54,452 bases of DNA from Altimarinus sp964500515. Its GTDB lineage: Bacteria > Patescibacteriota > Gracilibacteria > BD1-5 > UBA6164. The position numbers and the translations under genes are program-made. The notes under the pieces were generated by a model, which was given only the letters and a program-made list of their open reading frames with translations, did no database searches and had not been told where the DNA came from. Positions 42,865-53,304 of the stretch are shown here, piece by piece (the first letter of the stretch is position 1; each line of letters starts with the position of its first letter). The stretch is from assembly GCA_964500515.1 (NCBI GenBank), contig CAZCNE010000008.1:1-54452 (forward strand). Direction: 5' to 3'.

Positions 42865-44970
42865 TTAATTAATTATTCAGTGATTTTCCAATGATTCAAT
42901 TTGTTTTTTTGAAATCAATTTTTTTAGTTCTTCTTTTGAAATATCTTTTAAATTCTCTATATTTCAGTAAGTTTTTATAAGTTTTGCTCTAGTTTTTGGT
43001 CAAATTCATGGAATTGATTCAAGTATATTTTTTTTCTCTGATTTAATTCTTTTTTCTCTGTTAAAAGTAATTGCAAAGCGATGAGCTTCATCTCTAAGTT
43101 TTTGAATTAATCTTAATTCTTGGCTATCTTTTTCTAAAATTATAGGATCTTTTATTCATGGTAAAAATAATTCTTCTTCTTTTTTTGCGATAGAAATAAG
43201 TTGTAGTGGGAAGGGAAAAGTATCAAGTTTTCAGTTTTCAGTTTTTAGAGTTCAGTCATCAGAAATTCCTCTGCTTATTTCACTTTCTTCACCTTTTCTC
43301 AAGGAAATATTTTGTTCTATTTCCTCTTTGTGAAGAAGAGTAGAGAATTTTTTTTCATTTTCAATTTGTGATTTGTAATTTTTTATTGTATTTAAAACTG
43401 CATTTAATTGACCTTTTCAACCATCAATTATTATTAAATCTGGTAAATTTCATTTTTCTTTTAATTCTTTTAATCTTCTATTTATAATTTCTTTCATAGA
43501 TGAAAAATCATCTATTTTTAACTCTTCTAAATTTTTTATTTTAAATTTTCTGTATTTACTTTTGTTTATTTTTCAGTTTTCAATCACACTTCTTGAAGCA
43601 ACTGTATGAGATCAAGAAAGGTGAGAAATATCATTACATTCAAAAACAATATTTTTATTTATCTCTTTATATCCTAAAATTTTTAGTAAGTTTTTCATTG
43701 TTTGTTTTGTAAAACTTTTTGTACTTAAACTATGAAGATGCTTTCTATAAGCGAATTCATAAGCATTTTTATAAACAAATTTTAATAAATCTAATTTTGC
43801 TCAAACTTTTGGAATTTCGATTTTAAGTGGAAATGGTGAAGGAAAAAGAGGGAATTGGATGATATTTAGTTTTCAGTTTTCAGAAATCTCTTTGCTTTTT
43901 TCACTCACTTTCCCTTTTATCAAGGTGGGTTTATCTTCGGTTTTTAACTCTTGACTTGTAATTTCTTTAGGCAAAATAATTGTTTGTTTTCAATCTAAAT
44001 CTATTTCTCTTTCTATAAATTCAGCTAAAATTTCATCTATATTTTCATCTAATTTTGTTTTTATTTCATAATTTTTTAAATCAATTATTTTAGAATTTCT
44101 AATTGAAGCTAAACTTATATAATATTTATCATATTTTTCCAAATAATTTATTACATCAAAATCTCAGCTTACAGCTTCCCTAACTATTTGATTTTCCTCA
44201 AGAATTTTTAAACTTTCTATATTTTGTTTTATAGTATTTGCCTCTTCAAATTTGAGTTCTTTAGCTTTTTTAAGCATTTTTTTATTTAATTCTTCAAGCA
44301 CATTTTTATAGTTTCAGTTTAAAAACTCTTTGATATTTTTTATAGAATTTTTATAATTTTTTATATTTTTTTCTGTTAATAAACAAGGCGCAGAGCATCT
44401 TTTTGTATAATAATCTATACATGGGATTTTTGTTGAATATGAGTTTTTTATTTTTATATTTTTTGATTTTAAATCCTTTGTCAAAGAGGAATTTTCAATA
44501 TTTTCTAAACTAAATTCTATATTACATGATCTATATCAAAATATTTTTTTTGTAAGTTTCAATATATTATTTACATAATTTGTGCTTATATAAGGTCAAA
44601 AATATATTCAGTTTTTATTTTTTATTCTTGTTTTTATTATCTTAGGGATTTCTTCGTCTGTTATCTTTATATAAACATAATTTTTATCATCTTTCATCAG
44701 TATATTGTATTTTGGTTGGTGTTTTTTTATAAGAGTTGTTTCAAGTATCAGACTTTCCTTTTCATTGTTTACAACTATTATTTTTATATTTTTAATTTCG
44801 CAAAGCATTTTTTTCTTGGCAAAATTTAGTTTTGCTTTTCAATTAAAATATGAATTCACACGATTATAAAGGTTTATAGATTTTCAAATATAAATTATTT
44901 TTCAATCTTTGTTTATAAATTGATAAACTCACGGTTCTTTTGGTAAATTTTTTAGTATTTTTTCCAACAT
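42865..44970 (-). CDS. uvrC: Excinuclease ABC subunit C with two in-frame inserts
   Basis: A 701-aa protein; typical UvrC has 600-620. The N-terminal GIY-YIG nuclease domain has GVYQFINKDGKIIYIGKSIN with catalytic Tyr/Arg. RCSAPCLL and a UVR motif (ELNKKMLKKAKELKFEEA) follow. The RNase H-like nuclease domain has FECNDISHLSGSHTVAS and LIIIDGGKGQLNAVL, and the C-terminal HhH is ILESIPGIGPKTRAKLIK. It makes both incisions in nucleotide excision repair with UvrA/B. Two inserts read like decayed CCCCCT elements: residues about 344-374 (TLIKGKVSEKSKEISENGKL) and about 552-586 (LRKGEESEISRGISDDG, TLKTENGKL). Both lie in loops, the second between GGKGQLNAVL and SIAKKEEELFLPG. Confidence 0.95.
43215..43315. 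repeat. Decayed in-frame palindromic element in uvrC (C-terminal side)
   Basis: On the coding strand it encodes RKGEESEISRGISDDG-TLKTENGKL, the counterpart of IKGEANEVSRGISESG-ELRAENGKL in the methyltransferase gene. G/C runs of the palindrome are eroded to CCTTTTCTCAAGG-like sequence, indicating an older insertion. Confidence 0.75.
43851..43940. repeat. Decayed in-frame palindromic element in uvrC (N-terminal side)
   Basis: Encodes TLIKGKVSEKSKEISENG-KL on the minus strand; the plus strand still shows CCCTTTTATCAAGG and the TTTTCAGTTTTCAG tail. Confidence 0.75.
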
Positions 44971-45109
44971 TTTTTAGTATTTTTAAATTATTAAAAAAAA
45001 CTTTTAATCTTTTCCACTTTTAATCTTTCTTATTATACCCAAAAAATTATATATAAAAATTGAAGTTTTAATTTTATTGTGATAAAATTATTAAAATAAT
45101 AAAAAATAT

Positions 45110-45361
45110 ATGTCAAAAAAACAAAAGAAAAAAATAAAAATAAAATACAAAAAAAAGATAAAATACGTCTTTAGTTATGCAAAATATTTTTTCATAACTC
45201 TTGCTTGAATTATGATTTGGAGATGAGCTTGGAATTTACTTGACAAATACTTTATAAAAGAAGAATATGTTTTGTCTAATATTTTGTCAGTTTTAATATG
45301 AATTTTTTTACTTAGTTTTTTAAGTTTATTTGAAGATAAAAAATCAAAAATTAAGATTTAA
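45110..45361 (+). CDS. Small two-span membrane protein, unknown
   Basis: An 83-aa protein with a very basic start (MSKKQKKKIKIKYKKKIKYV) and two hydrophobic segments (AKYFFITLAGIMIWRGAWNL and NILSVLIGIFLLSFLSLF), ending in a short basic tail. Probably an inner-membrane protein with both ends inside. Its end overlaps the 3' end of the convergent glycosylase gene by 11 bp. Confidence 0.75.
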
Positions 45362-46079
45362 TCAATTTTTCATAATTTACCCATAAAATAGCATCTAGAT
45401 TAATCTCTGGAATATTTAATTTTTCTCATAAATCTTTATAAAATTTTTTTATATCTTTATAATTTTCGCAATAAATTTCAAAAATATTTGTTAATCTTGA
45501 ATCTATAGGAATTGAAATTTGTGATAAAGAAATATTTTTTGGATTAAGTCAAGCTGAAAGTCAATTTTTTAATTTATATTCATAAACTATATTTATACTG
45601 TACCAAAGCATTTTTATTGCAAAAACTATTGTTTTTGCATCATTTTTTTGATTTAAATTTAAAGCAAGTTTGTTTTTTAAATTTACTAAATCTTTTAAAT
45701 ATAAATTATAGTTATCAAAAAATTCTTCCAGAAATCATCTTATTTTTTCAAGTCTTTTTAGTTTTGTTTCTATAAATCTTTTATTTCCCTTTGAATTTGG
45801 TAAAAAAGAGTAAAAAAACTCAATAATTTCATTTGATTTTACATTTTTTTTGTTAAAATATTTAGAAGATTTTAAAGAAAATTCTTGCCAGTATTTTTCT
45901 CAAGAACTAGACAATTGATAACAAATTATAGAATTTGTCAAAACTAAACTATAAAAAATATTTTCATTATTTATTTCTTTAAATAAATTTTCTAAAGCTT
46001 TGTATTGTAAATCTTGTTTTTCTATTTTTAATGCATCTTTTAAAGTATAGTTTTCTAATTTTTTATATAATTTTTGCAT
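45351..46079 (-). CDS. AGOG-type 8-oxoguanine DNA glycosylase/AP lyase
   Basis: A 242-aa helical protein. The C-terminal two thirds match the archaeal GO glycosylase (AGOG) family: KNDAKTIVFAIKMLWYSINI, ISIPIDSRLTNIFEIYCENY, LNIPEINLDAILWVNYEKL. In that family the Lys in the KT..FA.KM segment and the following Asp act in base excision and beta-lyase cleavage at 8-oxoguanine. The family is mainly archaeal with a scattering in bacteria including CPR, so horizontal origin is possible. It is single, convergent with the small membrane protein gene. Confidence 0.75.
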
Positions 46080-46222
46080 AATTATTTTTTATTTTCTATC
46101 ACTATATTTAATATATTTTATTAAAAAACAAAAAATATCAAAATTATTTTATTTTCTAAAAAAATTTATTATAAAAAATAAAAAGGAATAAATATTATTC
46201 CTTTTTATTTAAACCAATTTTA

Positions 46223-47674
46223 TTATTTCATAGCTAAAATTTTTTCTTTATTTCAATTATTTATTGAAAATAATTTTTCTTTCATTATTGATTTTGTTTT
46301 TTCTCAAATTTTTCCAGATCAAGGATCTCAATCTTTTAAAACTAATTTATGATCAATTTGAAAATTTAATATACTTTGTCTTGTTTTTGGTCAAAAATAT
46401 CAAGTATCTTTTCAATCAAAGTATCATAAACTTATAAGTGTTTTTTGTAAGTTTCTCACTTCCTCTGAAGTATCTCAAAATTTCGGAATTCAGATTTTTG
46501 AAATTAAATCATTATTTTCTTTTTTTACTAATTCTTTTTGCTTTCTTTCAAATTCAATTTTTTCATTATATTTTTTTAATTCTTTTCTTGTTTCTGGACC
46601 AAAATATCAAGCTCAATAATCGTTTTCATTTTTGATAACATTATTTTTTATTTGAAAATTAATTAAACTAATCTTCAAATCTTTATATTCTCAATTTATT
46701 TCTCAATTATATAAATTTAAACTTGCTAATTTTTCTTGTAAATTTTTCACATCTTTTTTACTTGATTCTGGTGAAACATATGTATTTAAAACATCTTTTT
46801 TTACTACAATAGATTTTTTTTCAGTTTTTATTTCTTCTTGATTATTTTTTATATTTGAAGAATTTTCTACAATCATTTCAAAATTATTTTTCCCTATATT
46901 TTTAATTATTTCTTGTTCTTTTTTTATAAATATACTTCTTGTTTTTCTTCACCAATATCATGCTCAATAATCATTTTTTGATTTTATAATTCAATTTTGG
47001 AATTGTATACCTAAAACAAAATCAGAAATTTCTTTATTGTATATTCAATCAATTTCTCAATTATATAATCATCTTTTTTTTAGTTCTTCTTGAAAAAATT
47101 TTATATCTTCAGAGCTTGATTCATATCAAAAATTTGAATTGTATAAACTTTTTATTATTTTACTTGAACTTTTTAAATCTATTTCTAGTTTTGCTTTTAA
47201 TATAGCGTCATTTAATCAGTCATTTGATTCAATAATTTTTCAAGCAACAGTTCTTTTCCCCCATGCTAGAGTTTTTTTAAGTCATTCATCTCAATGTCAC
47301 ATCCAAACATCAATTCTGTCATGCTTATATCATCTTTGTCAAGCTTCTACAATTGCACTTCCTCTATCTGCTATTACTCAAGTTCAAATTCATTCGATAT
47401 ATACAATTGTTCAAAATGAATATGACTTAGGTCAAGCAAACATTCATTCAAATACTTCTAATCATGAAGCTCATCTGATTCAATTTCAATTTAATTTTAT
47501 TTCATCCTCATAATTTCCTTTATAATAGTTTTCTTGTCAAGGAAGCGGAGAATAATATGCAGTTACAACAAAATATTTTATATCTTCTTCGTTTTCTAAG
47601 TTTGCAAAAGTTTTAGGTATCATTATGCTTATAAATAGCAATAAGTAGACGAAAAAGTAATTTTTAGTAAACAA
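46223..47674 (-). CDS. Secreted 3D-domain protein with three peptidoglycan-binding repeats
   Basis: A 483-aa exported protein. No in-frame ATG precedes the signal; with TTG at 47674 the start reads FTKNYFFVYLLLFISIMIPKTFA, a good signal peptide ending TFA, so TTG is the likely start (the ATG at 47623 would cut it). The 3D domain spans residues about 30-165 with YYSPLPGQENYYKG, LNGNGIRGASGLEVFEG, FGTIVYIEGIGTGVIADRGS and DVWMGHGDEGLKKTLAWG, including the Asp residues of the MltA-like barrel. Then come three PG_binding_1 repeats (for example LYNGEINGEYKDLKISLINF with YGAGYFGPETRKEL). Binds, and may cut, wall glycan. A shorter paralogue lies 86 bp upstream. Confidence 0.88.
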
Positions 47675-47760
47675 AATAAAGTTTTAAAAAATAAACCAAG
47701 TATTAAATAATACTAAATAAATATTATCATATTTAAAAAATATCGTCAAATTAACATTTA

Positions 47761-48699
47761 TTATAAAATAATTTCTAAATATTTTAAAGCATTTTTTGTC
47801 TTTTCAAGAATTCAATTTTTATTTTTTAGGTCTTGTATTTTTATAATTGTGTTTTTAACTCTTTTGTTATAATCATCTCATAGTTTTTGTTTTATAAACA
47901 AGACTTTATTTAAAATAACTTCTTTTTCACTTTTACTTAATGAATTTTCTTTTTTTAAAATTAATCAAAAATCAGCTTCTAAACTTTTAACAGTTTTTGG
48001 TCAAAAATATCAAGCTTGTTCATCATTTTCTCAAGAAATTATTCAATTTTGAATTTGGTATTTTATCAAAACATCCTTTATGCTTTCATATTTTCAATCA
48101 ATTTCTCAATTATAAAATAATATTTCTTTAAAATACTCTTGAACTTTTTTTATATCTTCTGGGTTTGAATCAGGATTCATACTTAATTTTTTATATGAAT
48201 CTTCAAGTATAGATTTAAATTCTAAACTAATTTTTGTGTCATCACTAACTTGATATCATTTAAAATATCTTCTTCACCAATTTCTAGTTCTTTTAAGTCA
48301 ATCATCTCATTCTCACATCCGTATATCAATTATAGTTGTTTCACCATTAACAACACTTCATCATCTATCTTCAACAACTCAAACTCAAAATCATTCTATA
48401 TAAATTTTACTTCAAAAAGGGAATGATGAAGGAGCAGCAATAGCTCAAGAAAAAACTTTTTTTCATGAAGCCATATGAAGTCACTCTCAATTAAGTGATA
48501 TTTCATTTTTATATGATCAAGTTATATACTCTTTTTGATCTGGTAATGGAGTATAATATCAAGTGATATTTAAATTTAAATATCTCAAATCTTGTGAATT
48601 TTGTGAAGTAGTATCTCAAGTTTCAGAATGAACTTGGATTGTTCCTATAAGTAAGATTATAAAAATACAAAATAGTTTTGCAGAAAAATTTTGTAACAT
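47761..48699 (-). CDS. Secreted 3D-domain protein with one peptidoglycan-binding repeat
   Basis: A 312-aa exported protein, paralogue of the next gene. Signal peptide MLQNFSAKLFCIFIILLIG, likely cleaved after VHS. 3D domain: YYTPLPDQKEYITGSYKNEI, LNGEGLHMASGKKVFSGAI, PFGSKIYIEGFGVGVVEDRG, DIRMGEGDDGLKRTRNWG. One PG_binding_1 repeat follows (LFYNGEIDGKYESIKDVLI, AGYFGPKTVKSLEADFG), then a helical tail. The tandem pair arose by duplication; gain of extra wall-binding repeats in the longer copy suggests division of labour in wall binding. Divergent from the pilin gene. Confidence 0.88.
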
Positions 48700-48923
48700 A
48701 TAAAATAATTATAAAAGTTCTTTAACCAAATAATTTCAATTATTAAAGCCTTAAGATAATTATTTACAGTTTTAAAAAATAAAATAAACAATTAACGAAA
48801 AATGATTATAATGAATTTTTTATAAAATCAAGTTTTTATTGATTTTTTTAATTAAGTATAAAATTTTGAAAAAATAAAATTCAGGTTATACTAAAATTAT
48901 AATAAAAAATAATAATAAAAATT

Positions 48924-49799
48924 ATGAAAAAACTTAAATTTTTCATTGTTAAATATAATCAAAATAAATCAGAAAAATACTTAAATAAAAAAGCTTTCAC
49001 TCTAGTAGAATTGATAGTAGTTATAACAATCTTAGCAATACTTTGAACAATAGCATTTCTATCTTTTCAGTGATACTCAAGAGATGCAAGAAATTCGGTG
49101 AGAGTTTCAGATTTTGCAAATATAAAAAAAGCAATGAATTTATATAATTTGTCAAATTGAGCTTATCCATTGCCAACAAATACAATTGAATCAACAACTT
49201 ATAGTTGATGGTTAGAATGAGAATTGGATGAAAGTGTAACACAAAGATTAAAACTTGGTGTTATAAAAGATCCAAAAACAAATGAGAATTACAAATATTT
49301 TTTATCTAAAGATTATTTGATGTATTCAATAGAAATAGAAAAAGAAACTTGAGAGAAGTTAATATTATGATGAATTCCAAAATCTTGTAAAGATATCCAA
49401 CAATATTTTTGAATGAAAAATGATTGATTATATACAGTATTTTTGAATTGAAATACAGCAATACAAGTATATTGTGATATGAATACTGATTGAGGTGGTT
49501 GGATTAAATTTTCAGCAGAATTTAAAAATGACGCTGAAAGATTAGAGTGGGGAACTTTTATGTGAATTACATATACTACCTGTTTTGAGTGTGATCATAT
49601 TTTTCCCTATTATTTAAGAAATAATAGCAATAATAATATTTTAAGTTTTTGTAAATGGAAAAATAATAACTTAACTGAGTGAAAATGAGTTCTAAAAACT
49701 TCATATTTTTGAAGAAACTGATTGTTTTATTTTGTTCATCCAGACTGAAACAAATCTATAAGATCTGAAAAAGAATATGACTATATGATATATAAATAA
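48924..49799 (+). CDS. Type IV pilin-like protein with C-terminal fibrinogen-like domain
   Basis: A 291-aa protein. The prepilin motif is NKKAFTLVELIVVITILAIL (residues about 21-40), preceded by a basic leader, with cleavage expected before F and Glu at +5. Residues 40-150 form a pseudopilin-like alpha/beta head. From about 153 it reads KSCKDIQQYFGMKNDGLYTV, then IQVYCDMNTDGGGWIKFSA, the hallmark start of fibrinogen-related domains (xCxDi...G...dGvY.i......vyCdm.tdGGGW), with four further cysteines downstream. Fibrinogen-like domains commonly bind acetylated sugars. A pilin ending in one would make a tip adhesin, perhaps for host attachment. Other pilus genes are not in the window. Confidence 0.85.
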
Positions 49800-49844
49800 G
49801 TATTATGTAGATAATTAATTGAATGTTTATAAGATATTTTTTAT

Positions 49845-51323
49845 CTAAGCGCTTAGTTCATCAAGAACTGTAACAGATTTTTTTATGAAATCTTTTTCGT
49901 TTTCTTCTAAATTATCGTTATTATTTAAAACCGAGTTTACTGTCTTTTTTGTGTTGTCATAAATTGCAACTTTTTTTATGTATTTTATTATTTCGTATTC
50001 TATTTTTCTATTTGTTGCAGAATCTGCTATCCAGTAAAAATTAACTTTTATTTTATCTGAATCTATGTATTCATATCTTATTTTATATTTTTCAGTATCG
50101 CTTGAATTAATAGTATATAATCCATCTTTCAAATTTTTTGAAAGTATATATGTTTTTATGTATCTTATTATCTTAAATAAATCACTTCAGTTACTCAATG
50201 AGATTATAACACTAAAGCTATTTTCAACTTTTGATCTAATCTTTACTATTGTAACTTTATCTTTTATCATATCAATATTTGGAATATTGATTTCTTCATT
50301 TGACATAATTCAGTAAGAATTGATTTTTCTTACTATAGTGCTTATAGGATTCATTTTTATTATTTTTCATTTTTGATCTCAAATTTTGATTATATCTCAA
50401 ATTTTGAAATTTCTAAATAGTACAAAACTAGCAATAAATGATGAAATAACTTGAGAATTTATGATTAATAGTGTTCATGAAATAAGTATAAATACAGCAT
50501 ATAATTCAGGAAAAATATAAAAAGCATAAACTATTAAGAAAATTATAAGACTTAATCAAAACAAGAAATTAAAATATTCTCAAAAGTTTTTGTACTTTTT
50601 CATGAAATTATTATTTTTAGTTAAAAAGATTTTGATTAAATAAGCAATTATAAACAATAATAAAAATATTCACAAATAAATTAATTTTTGTATTTTTTCT
50701 TCAGTTAGTGCTTTTTCTTTTTCTTTTTCTAAATCAACATATCCTTCTAATAAACTATCATATTTTATTTGCAATAAATTATATCAATCAATACTATTAC
50801 TTAAATCCTTTTCAAGCTTTTTTTTCACATCTAAATCTTTTTTTAACTTCTCATTTGTTTCTTTTGCAGAATTTAATTCATTTACTAATTCTAAGCTTTC
50901 ATTTTTATTTTTTTCATTAAGTAATTTTAAATTATCATTATTATCACTTATATTTTTTTGTAATAATTTTATGCTTTCTTGTATTTCAATTAATTGATTT
51001 GCGTTGACATCTTTTTTTATTTTTAATTCATTTACAGCATCTTTCAATATTTCTATATTTTTTTCTTCTTCACTTTTTCAAAAAGCTTTGTTTAATTCCA
51101 AATTTTTTATTTCACTTGCTTTATCAACTATATTTTTTCCTTTTCAATTTGTATTTAAATCTATTCAATCATTTTTTAATTCATCTTGAATATTTATTGA
51201 ATTAATATCAATACTTTCTTCTTCAATTTCGTTTGAAGTATCTGTAATTCAACTTTCTCAATATATAGTGTTTAAGAAAGAAAAACAGATTAAAAATATA
51301 AGAATTTTTACAATATTTTTCAT
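49845..51323 (-). CDS. MscS-type channel with secreted coiled-coil N-terminus
   Basis: A 492-aa protein. A signal peptide (MKNIVKILIFLICFSFLNTI) is followed by about 200 charged coiled-coil residues (KLLQKNISDNNDNLKLLNEK, KETNEKLKKDLDVKKKLEKD). Then come membrane segments at about 230-250 and 270-310 and an MscS-like core: LIINSQVISSFIASFVLFRN, FKIGDIIKIGDQKGKIIKMN, INIPNIDMI, and a C-terminal alpha/beta domain. The pore helix is less glycine-rich than in the first MscS gene. A periplasmic coiled coil ahead of MscS recalls MscK/MscM-like large channels. Divergent from rpmF, convergent with the pilin gene. Confidence 0.8.
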
Positions 51324-51488
51324 AATTTGACTTTTTATAAATAAAAATCATTAATATATTAACATATATAATTACAAAAAGTCAAGAAAAATATGTTTTT
51401 TATCTAATAAAAACTTGATTTTTATATTTTTTTCTATAAAATTCCCTTGCTTAGTAAAGTATTTGTTATTATAATGTAATTTTTAATT

Positions 51489-51701
51489 ATGACTTTTGCT
51501 CCTACAAAGAAGACTTCAAAATCAAGAACTAGAACTAGAACTACAGCTTGGATTAAAAGAACTTCAAAAAAATTGGAAGATAAAACTACTTTAAATAAAG
51601 AAAAAACTTGATTAGCTCATTTTATTGACGAAAATTGATTTTATAAATGAAAACAAGTTTTAAAACCAAAAATTAAATCTAAAAAAGTAACTAGAATATA
51701 A
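51489..51701 (+). CDS. rpmF: Ribosomal protein L32
   Basis: A 70-aa basic protein with the L32 layout: FAPTKKTSKSRTRTRTTAWI at the start, then LAHFIDENGFYKGKQVLKPK at the place of the HxxCxxCGYYKGR segment. The zinc-binding cysteines are absent, so this is a zinc-independent form, as known for some bacterial ribosomal proteins. Part of the 50S subunit. The next genes in the same direction are nusB and rnc, a common housekeeping neighbourhood. Confidence 0.85.
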
Positions 51702-51716
51702 GAAAAAATTTAAACT

Positions 51717-51757
51717 AAAAATGTAGAAAAAATATTTTCTTATTTATTTCTACATTT
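51717..51757 (+). terminator. Terminator between rpmF and nusB
   Basis: AAAATGTAGAAA pairs with TTTCTACATTTT around a long AT loop and runs into T. Located 16 bp after the rpmF stop and 23 bp before the nusB start, so nusB expression depends on read-through or an internal promoter. Confidence 0.75.
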
Positions 51758-51779
51758 TTTTATTTTATCATATATTACA

Positions 51780-52253
51780 ATGTCTCAAACTTCAAGAAAA
51801 TTAACAAGAAAACTTTTGTTTCAAAAATTATTTGTTTTAGGTTTTACTAGACTTAATGACGAAGATTTTTTAAAGTCTTTTTATTTTGATAATTGAAAAA
51901 CTAGTTTAGATAAGCCATATTTTTCAAATATGCAAAAAATTATTTTGGAAAAAGAAACATTTTTTATTAAAATAATTGAAAAATATGCACCCAAATTTGG
52001 TATTGAAAAAATGAGTTTATTATATATTTTACCTATATTTATTGCATTAGCCGAAATGTTTTTTTTAGAGGAAGAAATTCCGCCATTGGTTTCAATCAAT
52101 GAAGCGGTTGAACTTTCCAAAATTTTTAGTGATGAACCTGTAAAAAAAGTTGTTAATTGAGTTTTAAATAAGGTTTTATTAGATTATGAGGTTATTAAAA
52201 ATGATATGGAAAATATAGACTTGAAAAAAAATAATTTTTCATTTTTTAATTAA
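51780..52253 (+). CDS. nusB: Transcription antitermination protein NusB
   Basis: A 157-aa all-helical protein with the NusB pattern: SRKLTRKLLFQKLFVLGF at the start (basic RNA-binding helix), a central variable region, FFIKIIEKYAPKFGIEKMSL, ILPIFIALAEMFFLEEEIPP, and the C-terminal SINEAVELSKIFSDEPVKKV and NGVLNKVL that define the family. Binds boxA RNA with NusE/S10 in antitermination of rRNA transcription. Overall divergent but motif order is complete. Followed after 4 bp by rnc. Confidence 0.9.
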
Positions 52254-52257
52254 TATT

Positions 52258-52998
52258 ATGGTAATTAGAAAAAATATTTTAGAAAATACTCAAGTAATTG
52301 AAGAAATTTCTTGATTATTGAAAAAATTACATATTGAATATAAAATAATTGATAACTATATTTTATCTTTTATTCATAGATCAATTGTAAATGAAAAACC
52401 TGATTTTGCTCCTACTCATAATGAAAGATTAGAATTTTTGTGAGATGCTGTTTTGGAATTAATTATTACAGATAATTTATTTAATGATTTTCCAGATAAA
52501 CCAGAATGAGAATTGACAGACATAAGGAGTGCAATTGTTAGATGAAGAAATTTAGCACAAATTTCTAAAAAACTCGATTTTAGTAAATATTTATTTTTAT
52601 GAAAATGAGAGGATTTATGATGATGAAGAGAAAGTAATTATTTACTAGCTAATACTTTAGAAGCGTTTATTTGAGCTATTTATATTGATTTATGAATAAA
52701 AAATGCTAAAACTTTTGTTGATAAACATATATATTCAAGTTTATGAGAAATAATTGAATCTAAAAGTTTTAAAGATTTTAAGTCGATAATTCAAGAATTT
52801 ATTCAATCTGAATTTGATATCACGCCAACTTATGAAGTTTTGGATGAATCATGACCAGATCATAATAAAAATTTTGAAGTTTGAATTTATATTTGAGAAA
52901 AAGTTATTTGAAAATGAGTTTGATCAAGTAAGAAAAAAGCACAAGAACAAGCTGCTAAAGATGCTTATGAAAATAAAGATAATTGGGCAAATTTATAA
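52258..52998 (+). CDS. rnc: Ribonuclease III
   Basis: A 246-aa protein of normal length. The nuclease signature HNERLEFLGDAVLELIITD is near residue 60, with LTDIRSAIVRGRNLAQISK and LANTLEAFIGAIYIDLG supplying the metal-binding acidic residues. The C-terminal dsRNA-binding domain (residues about 175-245) has FKSIIQEFIQSEFDITPTYE and KVIGKGVGSSKKKAQEQAAK. Processes rRNA precursors and double-stranded RNA. Directly behind nusB (4 bp), followed after 13 bp by the YggT gene. Confidence 0.97.
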
Positions 52999-53011
52999 TT
53001 AATTTTTTTGT

Positions 53012-53299
53012 ATGACAACTATTTTACTTGCTGTGTATATTTTTTTAGAGTTATTGATTTATATTATTTTTATTGATGTAATATTGTCTTGGCTTTATTT
53101 GTTTTGAATAAAAATAAGACCTAAATTTATAGCTGATATAATAGATCCAATATATTTTAGAATAAAAAAATTTATTCCTACAACTTTTTGACCTATTGAT
53201 TTTACTCCAATAGTTGTTATTTTATTGATATACTTTTTAAGAACATTTATATTAATTTTATTTCCTGATATTTTAGACTTAGTAAATTTATTAATTTAA
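53012..53299 (+). CDS. YggT-family membrane protein
   Basis: A 95-aa protein with two hydrophobic regions joined by a loop: FLELLIYIIFIDVILSWLYL, then IADIIDPIYFRIKKFIPTTF, then FTPIVVILLIYFLRTFILIL. The SWL, DPi..r.r..iP and iDftPivvil elements are those of the YggT/Ycf19 family, implicated in osmotic tolerance and cell-division or membrane organisation. Overall length matches one YggT repeat. It stands between rnc and an ftsW/rodA gene with 5-13 bp gaps, so it is likely part of that transcript. Confidence 0.85.
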
Positions 53300-53304
53300 G
53301 TTTT

